Source: Phocoenobacter atlanticus subsp. cyclopteri
GTDB lineage: Bacteria; Pseudomonadota; Gammaproteobacteria; Enterobacterales; Pasteurellaceae
Assembly: GCF_018343795.1 (NCBI RefSeq)
Contig: NZ_CP074346.1
Location: 1,612,001 to 1,676,000 of the forward strand
Direction of reading: 5' to 3'
DNA length: 64,000 bases
Shown: positions 1-7,750 of the stretch, one piece after another
Position numbering within the stretch: position 1 is the stretch's first letter
Layout: each line of letters opens with the position of its first letter
The notes under the pieces: generated by a model
What the model was told of the DNA's origin: nothing
The model's input: only the letters and a program-made list of their open reading frames with translations
Databases searched by the model: none
Made by a program: the position numbers and the translations under genes

Positions 1-38
1 TTGTCTTTATGCTCGATTTAGGACGGTTTAAATGGATA

Positions 39-72
39 ATAAAAAGGAATGTAAAGAAATTACACTCCTTTG
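39..72 (-). terminator. Rho-independent terminator of the satellite operon
   Basis: Arms at 44-54 and 60-70 pair over 11 bp with one G-T type mismatch around a 5-base loop. On the minus strand the hairpin is followed by TTTTTATT. It sits just past the stop of the last leftward gene. Confidence 0.65.
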
Positions 73-78
73 ATTTGA

Positions 79-510
79 TTAATTAGCTTTTTTCCATTTG
101 TCACTGGGTCTTTGACTAGGAATTAAGTCAATCTTACTTCTTAGGCTGTTAATCGGTAAGCAAGTCAGGGCATAAAGATTACATTGATTTTTACCGCCCT
201 GCCTTGTCAACTCTATAAATTCGTATTTAATCAGTTCATTAACGCCTTTCAGCAATGATTTGTTAGATAGATTAAACACTTCTTTTGATTGGGTAAGCGG
301 TGCGGATAAATCACCGTTATTTTTACCGTTGTATTGTCCTAGCAAAATAGTAAATACTTTGACCGCTGTGGGTGAAAGGTTTTTAAATTCTTCACTCCTT
401 GCTAGGTCGTGCCTAAATGGTGTAAAAGTAGCACCATTAACAGAACGGCTAAACTCATCTTGTCGCTTACGCTTAACTGATAATCGTCTATCTTGAGCCG
501 TTTTTCCCAT
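79..510 (-). CDS. Hypothetical protein with a winged-helix-like core, satellite operon
   Basis: A basic 143-residue protein. The middle part (about residues 35-105) alternates predicted helices with a turn reading NNGDLSAPLTQSKEVFNLSN and a following helix, which resembles a winged-helix DNA-binding fold. This is shape recognition only and no family is assigned. The start at 510 has the SD sequence AAGGTGG seven bases upstream. It is the last gene of the leftward operon, 14 bp after the 111-residue gene and just before a terminator. A DNA-binding or replication role in the satellite is possible but unproven. Confidence 0.55.
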   Translation of the reverse strand: MGKTAQDRRLSVKRKRQDEFSRSVNGATFTPFRHDLARSEEFKNLSPTAVKVFTILLGQYNGKNNGDLSAPLTQSKEVFNLSNKSLLKGVNELIKYEFIELTRQGGKNQCNLYALTCLPINSLRSKIDLIPSQRPSDKWKKAN

Positions 511-524
511 ATAACCACCTTTTG

Positions 525-860
525 CTATTTTTTATCCTCGCATTTAGTTACATAGTCCGCCACATTTTCATAATGATAGATTAAATAACTAAGGGCTTGC
601 TTAAATTCTTTAAATGCTTTGGCTTCATTTTTTGATAATGTTTTCCCTTGTGCTAATTGCTTGTAAATCTCTTTACCTGCTTTCAAGCGTTTAACCAATT
701 CTAAACACTCACCACGCATTTTAATTTTGTGATGATAGTCATCAGGGTAATTCTCTTTACAACGCTTTTTTGCTTGATTGGTTAACTCAAATTGCCTGTT
801 TAGCTGTGCCATTTTAAAGCTAAGAATATTCAAGGGCTTTTTAGTTGCTTGCTTTGTCAT
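525..860 (-). CDS. Hypothetical 111-residue basic protein, satellite operon
   Basis: A short lysine-rich, mostly helical protein with no motif I recognise. Its ATG at 860 overlaps the stop of the preceding gene by one base (TAATG), and GGGGTG lies upstream as SD, so translation is probably coupled. Position in the operon and normal codon use support it being real. Function unknown. Confidence 0.6.
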   Translation of the reverse strand: MTKQATKKPLNILSFKMAQLNRQFELTNQAKKRCKENYPDDYHHKIKMRGECLELVKRLKAGKEIYKQLAQGKTLSKNEAKAFKEFKQALSYLIYHYENVADYVTKCEDKK

Positions 861-1060
861 TATTCACCCCCTCTCATTGCTTTTTGGGCGTTTTCTAATA
901 AGGTTTGAACAAGCCATAACTGATTATGCGTTATCTCACCTGTAAATTTAAACTCGTGATCGTTTTCTTCGAAATGGTCAAGTAAAAACATAATGGTTGA
1001 GTGTGCTTGGTCAATATTTTGTGATAGTAAATCCTGTTGTTTAAGAGTTAAATTAGCCAT
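860..1060 (-). CDS. Small acidic helical protein, paralogue of the next gene upstream
   Basis: A 66-residue acidic protein. It shares with the 80-residue product of 1053-1295 a common pattern: an N-terminal helix with (D/E)QA, a short acidic middle, and a C-terminal helix reading QLWLVQTLLE here and LLWTVQGLLE there. The two look like products of an old tandem duplication. The start at 1060 has AAAGGCGG upstream and lies inside the end of the preceding gene (8-bp overlap). No function is known to me. Confidence 0.6.
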   Translation of the reverse strand: MANLTLKQQDLLSQNIDQAHSTIMFLLDHFEENDHEFKFTGEITHNQLWLVQTLLENAQKAMRGGE

Positions 1061-1295
1061 TTTGTACCGCCTTTCTTTCTGTTGTGATTGCTTTCTCTTC
1101 TGCTTTTTTAGTTTGCTCTATGCTTTTCTCTAATAAGCCTTGAACCGTCCATAATAGATTGATTTTTACATCTTCAGGAATATCTAAATCTCCTGTGTCT
1201 GTGTAATAAATTGTCATTAATTCTATTACTGACTTAGCTTGCTCAAGTGAGCAATAAATATTTTGAATGTCATTAACTGGGCTTGAATTACGCAT
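1053..1295 (-). CDS. Small helical protein, paralogue of the next gene downstream
   Basis: An 80-residue protein related to the 66-residue neighbour through the LLWTVQGLLE helix, with an extra charged C-terminal tail rich in K, E and T. The ATG at 1295 has the strong SD AAGGAGG and overlaps the stop of the Ash-like gene by 8 bp, so the genes are translationally coupled. Function unknown; small acidic helical proteins of this type are common in satellites and may bind proteins rather than DNA. Confidence 0.6.
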   Translation of the reverse strand: MRNSSPVNDIQNIYCSLEQAKSVIELMTIYYTDTGDLDIPEDVKINLLWTVQGLLEKSIEQTKKAEEKAITTERKAVQNG

Positions 1296-2115
1296 AAATT
1301 CCTCCTTGTAGCTGGAATACGTTATCTATCATTGATGGTTGGTTTTTAAGGGTGATCGTATTGAGAGGCAAATCTGACCTAATGCCTTTATTATCAATGC
1401 CTATAGGGGTGATCGTATTTAGATTTGGGCTTTGTTGGGTTCTATGATTAAATTTTAGTGGCTCAATTTGAGCGACTAAATTTTGTGCTTTGTGTGAATT
1501 GATACGCCCACATACTGCCAATAGCTGATAATCTGCCGTTAGTTTAAAACGTGCTTCATCTTCATTTGGTGCTTTAATGCGTACTACTTCAGTATTAAAG
1601 GTTGGTTTTGTGCGATTGACACATAGTAATAAATAGATCATTGCTAATAACTCCACGATTAAATTATTTGAAGTTACCGCTTTATTTCTCAGGTTTGGGC
1701 GGTAACGTGTAACGGGCTGAGAAACTACAAAACCGTGGAATGTAGCAAAGGGCGAACCTTTCCCATTACACGCTACCATTGAGAGAAAGCTAACCGCTAA
1801 ATTTAAGCGATTATTTTCTTTTGGTGTGCGTATGCTACGAACAAAAAAAGCACGATGAAAAGGCGTGCTACTGTTCGCCACGGTTAAGTTATTCGAGTTC
1901 TCAGGCTCGGTTGTAGATTTTGCTACAACGTTAATAATATAACTTAACTCGCCTTGATTTGTAAATTGATATAAATCAATATTTCTAACGGTTGTTTGAT
2001 TTCTATCCGCCAACACTGATAAAGCATACGCTAAATATTCCAGTGATAAGCGGTTACTTTTTGATGATAATTTGCTATAATTCATAGCGTTATCAAGGTG
2101 CTTAGATAATTTCAT
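1288..2115 (-). CDS. Ash/Icd-like satellite protein
   Basis: A 275-residue protein. The segment AFFVRSIRTPKENNR followed by SMVACNGKGSPFATFHGF is the block I associate with Ash and 'Icd-like cell division inhibitor' proteins of P4-type elements, including those of Pasteurellaceae. A later segment (about residues 170-205, with VVRIKAPNEDEARFKL) matches the tail of that family. The N-terminal 80 residues and the serine/asparagine-rich C-terminus are less typical, so this copy is longer than usual. The start at 2115 has AAGGA upstream. In P4 the icd/ash region acts on host division or prophage induction; the role here is inferred from the family only. Confidence 0.5.
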   Translation of the reverse strand: MKLSKHLDNAMNYSKLSSKSNRLSLEYLAYALSVLADRNQTTVRNIDLYQFTNQGELSYIINVVAKSTTEPENSNNLTVANSSTPFHRAFFVRSIRTPKENNRLNLAVSFLSMVACNGKGSPFATFHGFVVSQPVTRYRPNLRNKAVTSNNLIVELLAMIYLLLCVNRTKPTFNTEVVRIKAPNEDEARFKLTADYQLLAVCGRINSHKAQNLVAQIEPLKFNHRTQQSPNLNTITPIGIDNKGIRSDLPLNTITLKNQPSMIDNVFQLQGGIYA

Positions 2116-2299
2116 TATTAATTCCTTAAGATTGCTTTGATAACAATCCGTAAATGTAAGTAGTCAAAATTAAGTAACACTGTTTAATAGCCCTGTTGTG
2201 TATGATAGGGCTTTTTGTTGCCTGTTATTCTCTCTCTACGCTTAATAGAGCCTTTTTTTGCTCGTATTACTTGATACAAACCCTGTTCTACGGCTTCAT

Positions 2300-2629
2300 T
2301 TAGTCGCTTTTTAAAATTCGCTCTAAATCCGAAAAAAGGTTATCTCCATCACTTCTAATCCTTTCTAAATCTAAATCTAAATCTAGGTCTAAATCTAAAC
2401 CTAAAACAAGGCTATCTACGGTAATGTTATGGTGTTTTAAATGCTCTTTCCTTAATTCGTTCAACCTTGCCGTAATCTTGCCGTTTTCAAGTAAATCAAA
2501 TGCCTTACGGTGTACTGTGTCATCTTTCATATTTTCAGCGTTATAGCTTTGTCGATATGCCTCGCTTGCGTTACCTAATTCAATATATTTTTTACAAAAT
2601 AATTCTTGCTTCAGTGTGAGCTCAGTCAT
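2300..2629 (-). CDS. Short terminase-small-subunit-like protein with a DL repeat
   Basis: The N-terminal half (LTLKQELFCKKYIELGNASE, then AYRQSYN and a basic helix ending ITARLNELR) is a typical phage terminase small subunit DNA-binding region. Family members are usually 150-180 residues. Here the protein stops at 109, and the region expected to hold the oligomerisation part is replaced by five successive Asp-Leu pairs and a short tail. The DL run is encoded by a hexanucleotide repeat at 2364-2405. The start at 2629 has GGAGCG upstream and lies 3 bp after the antirepressor stop. Satellites use such subunits to redirect a helper phage packaging motor; whether this short form works is unclear. 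Confidence 0.6.
   Translation of the reverse strand: MTELTLKQELFCKKYIELGNASEAYRQSYNAENMKDDTVHRKAFDLLENGKITARLNELRKEHLKHHNITVDSLVLGLDLDLDLDLDLERIRSDGDNLFSDLERILKSD
2364..2405. repeat. Hexanucleotide tandem repeat (TCTAAA, seven units)
   Basis: Seven consecutive 6-bp units, five of them perfect TCTAAA, one TCTAGG and one CCTAAA, lie inside the terminase-like gene. The unit is a multiple of three, so changes in copy number lengthen or shorten the Asp-Leu run without breaking the frame. Confidence 0.85.
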
Positions 2630-2632
2630 TTC

Positions 2633-3379
2633 TTACGCTCCTATAAATCTATTATTTAGCATTGCTTTTAATTTTGCTTTGCGTACATCAAACGGTTGAT
2701 TATCATCGAGTAGAAAGCCGTTAGCATTCTCTAAATATTCAACCTTAGATAACTGCTCAGCGTTAAAATGGCTTCTTAGGTCTTTATCGTCAGTGATATT
2801 ATTAGCCTGCTTCCATTTAACTAGTGGCATATCTAACACAAGGCGGTTGATTAAGTTAGCTTCATTTGAATAATGGCAAGGGTTGGTTATTTTTCCTTGT
2901 CTTTGGCGGTGCTTATAAAGAGCGTCACACATTCTTTGATAAGCTGTTTTAGTTGCTTGTCTTTCAATAAGCCACTGCTTGCGTAATTCTTCCGCCACAC
3001 TTGGGGCGATTTGTGATAATGCTTCTTCACATTGAATAAAATACTGTCTAGCAAGTTTTCCCTGTTTATTACGCTCTACCATTGATAATTCTTTCGCCAT
3101 TGATAACGTGATTTTGTATTCGATTTTATTATGTCCGCCACGTCCTGTTTGCTTGACAAATTTATCAAGCAAAAAATAATCAGCATTCTTTTTAAATCCA
3201 TACAATTTGATATTGTTTTTTATCCAGTTAGCAAATTCTTGTTTACTTTCTAAAAATGAATGTAAATCCCTAGCATTAACATATTGAACTGCCACACCTT
3301 GATGATAGTCTTTAATCACTGGGATAAATGCCTGTAATGGATTAGTTAAATCAGTTGTATTAGTTAAACAATTCATCAT
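2633..3379 (-). CDS. AntA/AntB-type phage antirepressor
   Basis: About 248 residues. The N-terminal region with VNARDLHSFLESKQEFANWI, the motif GGHNKIEYKITLSMAKELSM and the ending GKLARQYFIQCEEAL are the AntA/AntB antirepressor signature. The C-terminal half is a helical, charged region similar to the KilAC-like tails of phage antirepressors. I chose ATG 3379, which has AGGGGGC just upstream; the longer reading frame to 3475 would run back into the preceding gene. The gene overlaps the upstream stop by 20 bp. In phages such proteins relieve repression of lytic genes; here it may link satellite induction to an outside signal (inference). Confidence 0.75.
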   Translation of the reverse strand: MMNCLTNTTDLTNPLQAFIPVIKDYHQGVAVQYVNARDLHSFLESKQEFANWIKNNIKLYGFKKNADYFLLDKFVKQTGRGGHNKIEYKITLSMAKELSMVERNKQGKLARQYFIQCEEALSQIAPSVAEELRKQWLIERQATKTAYQRMCDALYKHRQRQGKITNPCHYSNEANLINRLVLDMPLVKWKQANNITDDKDLRSHFNAEQLSKVEYLENANGFLLDDNQPFDVRKAKLKAMLNNRFIGA

Positions 3380-3755
3380 TTGCCCCCTGTTCCTTTGGTT
3401 CATCTTTAAATCTTGATAATGCGTACTGTTCTTCAATCTCTGTGAGTTCGCCACCTTTAGATTTGTAAATCTCAATAACCTTTTTCATTGTTTTTAAATC
3501 AGGAATGCTGTAAACGTTATAAGCAATACATTCTTCACAATTTGGGTTCTTGGTTTTAGTTCGCTTGATTTCCATTCCTAGCGGTAGCATTTTCTCTAAG
3601 TCATAGATTTTGTTGCGTGGGCTAATTTGCCATAACATTTGGCTATCAAGACTTGAAAAGCTACCTGTGATTAATAATTTAGTTACCTTTAAAAATTGTT
3701 CAGGTTTTCTAAATTTCTTTTTTGGTTGGTCTAAGTAAGTAACACTATTTGTCAT
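3360..3755 (-). CDS. Putative winged-helix/HTH protein, satellite operon
   Basis: About 131 residues from ATG 3755, chosen because AAGGTGG lies just upstream. The middle (ITGSFSSLDSQMLWQISPR, then KIYDLEKMLPLGMEIKRT and YNVYSI) follows the pattern of small phage HTH proteins that contain 'SSRIYDLK...G..I' and end in a strand with Y-x-x-Y. The ending is acidic. The gene lies 13 bp after alpA and overlaps the antirepressor. A DNA-binding regulator is the best guess. Confidence 0.55.
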   Translation of the reverse strand: MTNSVTYLDQPKKKFRKPEQFLKVTKLLITGSFSSLDSQMLWQISPRNKIYDLEKMLPLGMEIKRTKTKNPNCEECIAYNVYSIPDLKTMKKVIEIYKSKGGELTEIEEQYALSRFKDEPKEQGANDELFN

Positions 3756-3768
3756 AATTGCCACCTTA

Positions 3769-3954
3769 TTAACCTTGTTGCTCTGCAATAAAGCGATTGA
3801 TTTCACTTGCTTTAAATCGTGTATTTACACCTAATTTAATGCGTGTTAGCTTGCCTTTTTTTACTAGTTCATCAATGTAAGAACGTGAACCAAAACCTAA
3901 CGCTTGAAGTTCTTTGATTGAGTAAAGTTTTTCAACTTCGTTTTGATTTGTCAT
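3769..3954 (-). CDS. AlpA-family transcriptional regulator/excisionase-like protein
   Basis: A 61-residue MerR/AlpA-like winged helix: an N-terminal YSIKELQALGFGSRSYID helix-turn-helix, then GKLTRIKLGVNTRFKASEIN as the wing and last helix. Length and order match AlpA/excisionase-like proteins, which in P4-like and PICI-type satellites switch on integrase or the replication operon. The start at 3954 has GGGGGA as SD. It is the first gene of the leftward operon ending at 79. Confidence 0.75.
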   Translation of the reverse strand: MTNQNEVEKLYSIKELQALGFGSRSYIDELVKKGKLTRIKLGVNTRFKASEINRFIAEQQG

Positions 3955-4144
3955 AAGGTTTCCCCCTTGTTTAATTAAATAAATGAATTAAATAACCACG
4001 CTTGGCGGTGAGTTCGCCTGTGGTGTTGGGGTAATTTAAAGGGATTGATAGCGGGGTTCGAGATAATAAAAATAAATATTTATTCTTAATAAAATCCAAT
4101 AGATGATTTATCTTAATAAAAATTAGTTGTTGAAAAATACTTAT

Positions 4145-4187
4145 AAAAAAACACCAACTAAATTTATCAGTAAATTCTGTTGGTGCT
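4145..4187 (-). terminator. Rho-independent terminator after the DUF6387-like gene
   Basis: Arms CACCAAC (4152-4158) and GTTGGTG (4179-4185), extended by an inner AATTTA/TAAATT pairing, form a long hairpin. On the minus strand it is followed by seven T. It separates the cargo gene from the alpA operon. Confidence 0.7.
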
Positions 4188-4211
4188 TATTCTTATTTAT
4201 TGTTTATATTT

Positions 4212-5039
4212 TTATCTATTGCCTATTATATATAAATGAGCATTCTGTAAAAATTCAATTGCTTTAGGTTTTATTGTTTGCCTAAAATTATCGATATAAT
4301 ATTCGCTATTAGGAAATAATAAATCTGTCATTTGTTGATCTGTTAGTTTTATATTTGTAACTGTTTGCCACAAAATCAAATCAATACAAGGAATAATATT
4401 ATATTGTAAAATAGCCTTGACCTTACTATTCGATAGTTTATGTCTTTTATCACCTTGCTTGCTTCTTATTTCTAAAAGGTGCTTTTTAATATTTTCAATA
4501 ATAACTTCATCAGAATAAGCTAGATCAATTTTCCAATAACTACCATACGCAATAACGTCATTACATTCGTTTATCTCTTTATTTAAAATATTATCATCGT
4601 CATAATATCCCAATGGTTGAGTATCTCCATTATCCATTTGCTCTTTGATTTTATTTAAAATAGCTCTTTTACCACCAGGCTCATTAAAATCATATGTGCC
4701 TATGTATATATCGCATAGTTCTTTAAAATCTAAACTCTTTACTACAAAATCCTTATCTATGAATTTAGGCTCTATTGAATAACAAGGATGCTGAACTATT
4801 GGAGCTACTTCTAAAAATGGTAAAATTGTTTCAGAATTATAAAATTGAGTAGTATCTTCTGTATCAATTGGTTCATTTTCATCAACTTGTCTATTTTTAT
4901 GAGCTAATTCATTTCTATAAGCGATACTTTTATGATTTAAAAGAAAATCTATAAAAGAACTCTCTGCATTTTTTAATCCATCATAATTACCTAAATCGAA
5001 CCACTCAGGACAAAAATCAGGCTTTTTATAACATCCCAT
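4212..5039 (-). CDS. DUF6387-like protein, satellite cargo
   Basis: About 275 residues from ATG 5039, which has AGGGAG at good spacing; the upstream extension uses TTG and lacks an SD. The beginning, with PEWFDLGNYDGLKN followed by a helical segment, resembles the DUF6387 family found next to integrases in proteobacterial islands. The remainder is acidic and helical with no catalytic motif that I recognise. It stands alone between two hairpin/repeat features, in the position where satellites often carry accessory or defence genes. Function unknown. Confidence 0.5.
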   Translation of the reverse strand: MGCYKKPDFCPEWFDLGNYDGLKNAESSFIDFLLNHKSIAYRNELAHKNRQVDENEPIDTEDTTQFYNSETILPFLEVAPIVQHPCYSIEPKFIDKDFVVKSLDFKELCDIYIGTYDFNEPGGKRAILNKIKEQMDNGDTQPLGYYDDDNILNKEINECNDVIAYGSYWKIDLAYSDEVIIENIKKHLLEIRSKQGDKRHKLSNSKVKAILQYNIIPCIDLILWQTVTNIKLTDQQMTDLLFPNSEYYIDNFRQTIKPKAIEFLQNAHLYIIGNR

Positions 5040-5144
5040 TAAACGCTCCCTAGCGTATCCCCTAAAGTAAGAGAATGGCAAAGTAATAGGGTTTTACTCT
5101 TTCGGCTTGGGTAATTAATCCACGCCTAGCCACTCAAATTTATT

Positions 5145-5201
5145 TACCTAAATCAGGTAAAAAATACCGAAATCAGGTATAAAAATTACCTAAATCAGGT
5201 A
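5145..5201. promoter_or_regulatory. Three palindromic repeats TACC(T/G)AAATCAGGTA, probable operator cluster
   Basis: Copies lie at 5145-5159, 5165-5179 and 5187-5201. Copies 1 and 3 are identical; copy 2 differs by one base. Each is an interrupted palindrome with ACCT/AGGT arms around five bases. Spacing between starts is 20 and 22 bp, about two helical turns. They lie between the end of the Fic gene and the start of the DUF6387-like gene, which suggests binding of a dimeric regulator over the promoter of the latter. Confidence 0.7.
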
Positions 5202-5939
5202 TTAACCATTAACAATTTTTAAATATCTTTCCTGTTCTGATTTTTGATACTCCGCCACTAATTGCGTGAACATTTTAGCGTGCTTAGTTTCGTGATAGTC
5301 ATCAAAACAAGCGTAGTATTTGGCTCTATCTGTGAATTTAATATCAATAGGCAAGTAACCATTCTTTAATAACTCAAAATTCAATAATAACCGCCCTGTA
5401 CGTCCGTTTCCGTCAATAAATGGGTGTATGCTTTCAAAAGCTAAATGAAACTCGCTAATTGCTTCTAAGGGGTGTTTTAGCTTTAATTCTTGGCGGTAGT
5501 GTTGAATAAGATTAGTTATTTGCTCTGTAATAAAATGCGGTTCGGTTGGCTCGTGATGGCTTCCCATAATTCGCACTTGTATTTGTCGATACTTACCTTT
5601 ATTTTGACTATCGTTCATCAAAACTAAGCTATGAATATCTTTGATAACTCGCTCACTTAATGACTCATTATCCGCCACCACGTCAAATAAATAATTAAAT
5701 GCGTCTTTATAGCCTATTATGTCTAAGTGATGTTTAAGCGGCTTTTCTGCGATTGTAACGCCCTCATTTAAAATCAAGGCTGTTTCTCTTAGGGTTAAGG
5801 TATTACCCTCTATTGCGTTTGAGTTGTAGCTATTTTCAATAATAAACTCATCTCGCAAGCGTTTTAGTTCAGCCTGTGAGAGTGGTCTTAATTCTTGAAT
5901 TTCAGTTTTTAAGCGGTTTATTTCATTGAGTAGTTTCAT
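5202..5939 (-). CDS. Fic/DOC family protein, class II with N-terminal inhibitory motif
   Basis: A 245-residue Fic-domain protein. The active-site loop HPFIDGNGRTGR (about residues 172-183) has every canonical residue, including the catalytic His, the Mg-binding Asp and the Gly-Asn-Gly-Arg anion hole. The motif SNAIEGN (about residues 40-46) is the inhibitory helix of class II Fic proteins, whose Glu blocks ATP binding until relieved. Fic enzymes usually transfer AMP to hydroxyl groups of target proteins. No antitoxin-like gene is adjacent, which fits self-inhibition. The ATG at 5939 has no clear SD. It lies between the integrase and the DUF6387-like gene as satellite cargo; its target is unknown. 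Confidence 0.85.
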   Translation of the reverse strand: MKLLNEINRLKTEIQELRPLSQAELKRLRDEFIIENSYNSNAIEGNTLTLRETALILNEGVTIAEKPLKHHLDIIGYKDAFNYLFDVVADNESLSERVIKDIHSLVLMNDSQNKGKYRQIQVRIMGSHHEPTEPHFITEQITNLIQHYRQELKLKHPLEAISEFHLAFESIHPFIDGNGRTGRLLLNFELLKNGYLPIDIKFTDRAKYYACFDDYHETKHAKMFTQLVAEYQKSEQERYLKIVNG

Positions 5940-6465
5940 AATAGTAAGATATTTAAAGTCACTGTATATATTATCAGTTATTTTTAATTATCCTGCAAGC
6001 GTAAAAATGAATGTAAAAGAATGAGAAAGAACGGAGCGTTATCTTTTATTCTGTGATAGTGGTGGGTAAAAGGCTTTCTTATACGCATCGAATAATTGTT
6101 TGTTTTTAGAACAAAACGCAAAATTGCGTTCTGTATATTAAGATGGTGTATTCAATTTGAGAATACCCCTTGATATTATCAACCGATCCAAATTTGGCTT
6201 GGTTACTCAATGCTAATTTTCAACTAAGGTCATAATAACCGTATTTCAAAAGGCAAGGTCATTATTTTTACCATTTTTTATCACCCAAAATCACACAAAA
6301 AAAGCCCTTTTTTCACCATTTTTTATCACTCTAAAAAAATATACAACTTTACAACTTTTCTACCACCCTAAAAAAACCTTATAAATCAACGCTTAGGTTG
6401 TATAATTGTAAAATTGTTTAACTTTTTAAAAAAATTATTTTTACGGAGTAATAAAAAATATATAT
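5940..6465. other. Non-coding segment between Fic and integrase genes
   Basis: I see no open frame of useful length here. The segment holds a dyad AACGCAAAATTGCGTT near 6115-6130 and a direct repeat CCATTTTTTATCAC at 6271-6284 and 6316-6329. It also has several A/T runs and is more AT-rich than its surroundings. Such structure would suit a replication or packaging region of the satellite, or a regulatory region, but none of these can be shown from the sequence alone. Confidence 0.4.
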
Positions 6466-6492
6466 AAAAAAACCGTTAGCGAAAACTAACGG
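6466..6492 (-). terminator. Rho-independent terminator of the integrase gene
   Basis: A perfect 7-bp stem, CCGTTAG (6473-6479) with CTAACGG (6486-6492), is followed on the minus strand by seven T. It begins 8 bp after the integrase stop. Confidence 0.9.
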
Positions 6493-6499
6493 CTTGATA

Positions 6500-7750
6500 T
6501 TACTCATTAACTATTTTTAGATGATATTGCGGTATTCTATTCTGTGAACATTCATCAACAAAATCTGCCCAATCCTGCAACATTTTTCTACGTTGTGATA
6601 TGTATTCGGCTCTATTATATGCCATTCGTACTTTATCACTATTTATATGGCTCAGGGCAACCTCTATCAAATCAGGCGGATACCCTTTTTCATTTAGATA
6701 TGTGCTAGCAATAGAGCGTAAACCGTGTGCCACTAGTTTACCATTAAAACCCATTCTCTTAATCGCACTATTTGCCGTTTGAGTATTACAATGTGTTATC
6801 GGATTAGAATAATGTGGGAATAAATAAACGCCGTGACTAGTTTTTTTAATTTCCTGCAGCAATGCCATTACTTGGCGTGATAGAGTAACCTTGTGGATAC
6901 GCCCTTGATTATTTTCTTTAATCCCTTTTTTAATATATAAGGTCCATATCTTATTTTTTTCATCTATGTCTTCAAATTTAGCTGTGGCACTTTCATTAGG
7001 TCGTGTCATTGTGAGTAATTGCCATAAGATCAAATTGCGTGTTGATATGTGTATCTGTGCCTTATTCAACGCATTCATAAATTCAGGTAAATCATCAGGC
7101 GTAATTGTTTTAAAATGCTTCACTACTGGACTGTCAAACTCTTTTGAAAGATTGGCGGTAGGATTATGGGGTATTATTTCCCTGTGTAGAGCATATGTCA
7201 TTATCTCGTTTAGTTTTTGAATACAACGCTTTAATGTTTCAAGCGTTCCTTTATCCTGTAACGGTTTAAATGTTTTAATGGCAAGCGGTGCGGTTATTTC
7301 AGTAATAGGCAAATCGGCAAAGTGTGGGAACAAGTGCTTTTCAATCATTCGCCATACGTCCTTTGCTGTGTTGTCGCTAAAATTAGCCCTTGTCTTTCTA
7401 TGCTCAAACCAATCAAACGCCACCTTTTTAAATGTATTTGTTACTTTATTAAGTTGTTCATCTTGTAACTTTTGGCGATGTGCCTGTGGATCTATGTTTT
7501 GTGATAGTAACGCCTTATATTCGTCTCTCTGTTTTCTTGCCTGTGCCAGCGTAATGGCTGGATAGTTTCCTATTTTGAGATTAGTTCTTTTCTTTGTAAT
7601 AGGTTGACAATAATTAAATAGCCACACCTTGCTATTATTTGTTTTTATTCTTAATTGAAGTCCGCCACCGTCTGATAAATTATATTCTTTATCTTTTGGC
7701 TTTGCTTTTTCTATCTCGGTATTAGTAAGTGATTTTACTACCTTAGCCAT
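6500..7750 (-). CDS. P4-type tyrosine recombinase (integrase)
   Basis: A 416-residue integrase with an N-terminal arm-binding region (LSDGGGLQLRIK, IGNYPAITLAQAR), a core-binding middle part and a C-terminal catalytic domain. The catalytic set is complete: Arg in TMTRPNES (about 250), HGLR (His 342, Arg 345), LSH (His 368) and AYNR (Tyr 378). This arrangement is typical of integrases that use tRNA or tmRNA ends. The start at 7750 has AAGGGG upstream and faces ssrA. A terminator follows the stop. It should integrate and excise the element at the ssrA 3' end. Confidence 0.95.
   Translation of the reverse strand: MAKVVKSLTNTEIEKAKPKDKEYNLSDGGGLQLRIKTNNSKVWLFNYCQPITKKRTNLKIGNYPAITLAQARKQRDEYKALLSQNIDPQAHRQKLQDEQLNKVTNTFKKVAFDWFEHRKTRANFSDNTAKDVWRMIEKHLFPHFADLPITEITAPLAIKTFKPLQDKGTLETLKRCIQKLNEIMTYALHREIIPHNPTANLSKEFDSPVVKHFKTITPDDLPEFMNALNKAQIHISTRNLILWQLLTMTRPNESATAKFEDIDEKNKIWTLYIKKGIKENNQGRIHKVTLSRQVMALLQEIKKTSHGVYLFPHYSNPITHCNTQTANSAIKRMGFNGKLVAHGLRSIASTYLNEKGYPPDLIEVALSHINSDKVRMAYNRAEYISQRRKMLQDWADFVDECSQNRIPQYHLKIVNE

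Noticed and set aside
2189-2216. Plus-strand hairpin AGCCCT...AGGGCT with a T run
   Set aside because: It looks like a terminator, but no plus-strand gene precedes it; kept out because its role cannot be supported.
5145-5201. Possible miniature CRISPR array
   Set aside because: Repeats are only 15 bp, spacers 5-7 bp, and no cas gene is present.
5202-6523. Similar C-terminal codons (LKIVN) at the ends of the Fic and integrase genes as a duplicated end
   Set aside because: Only about 15 bp are alike and flanks differ, so chance or minor conversion cannot be told apart.
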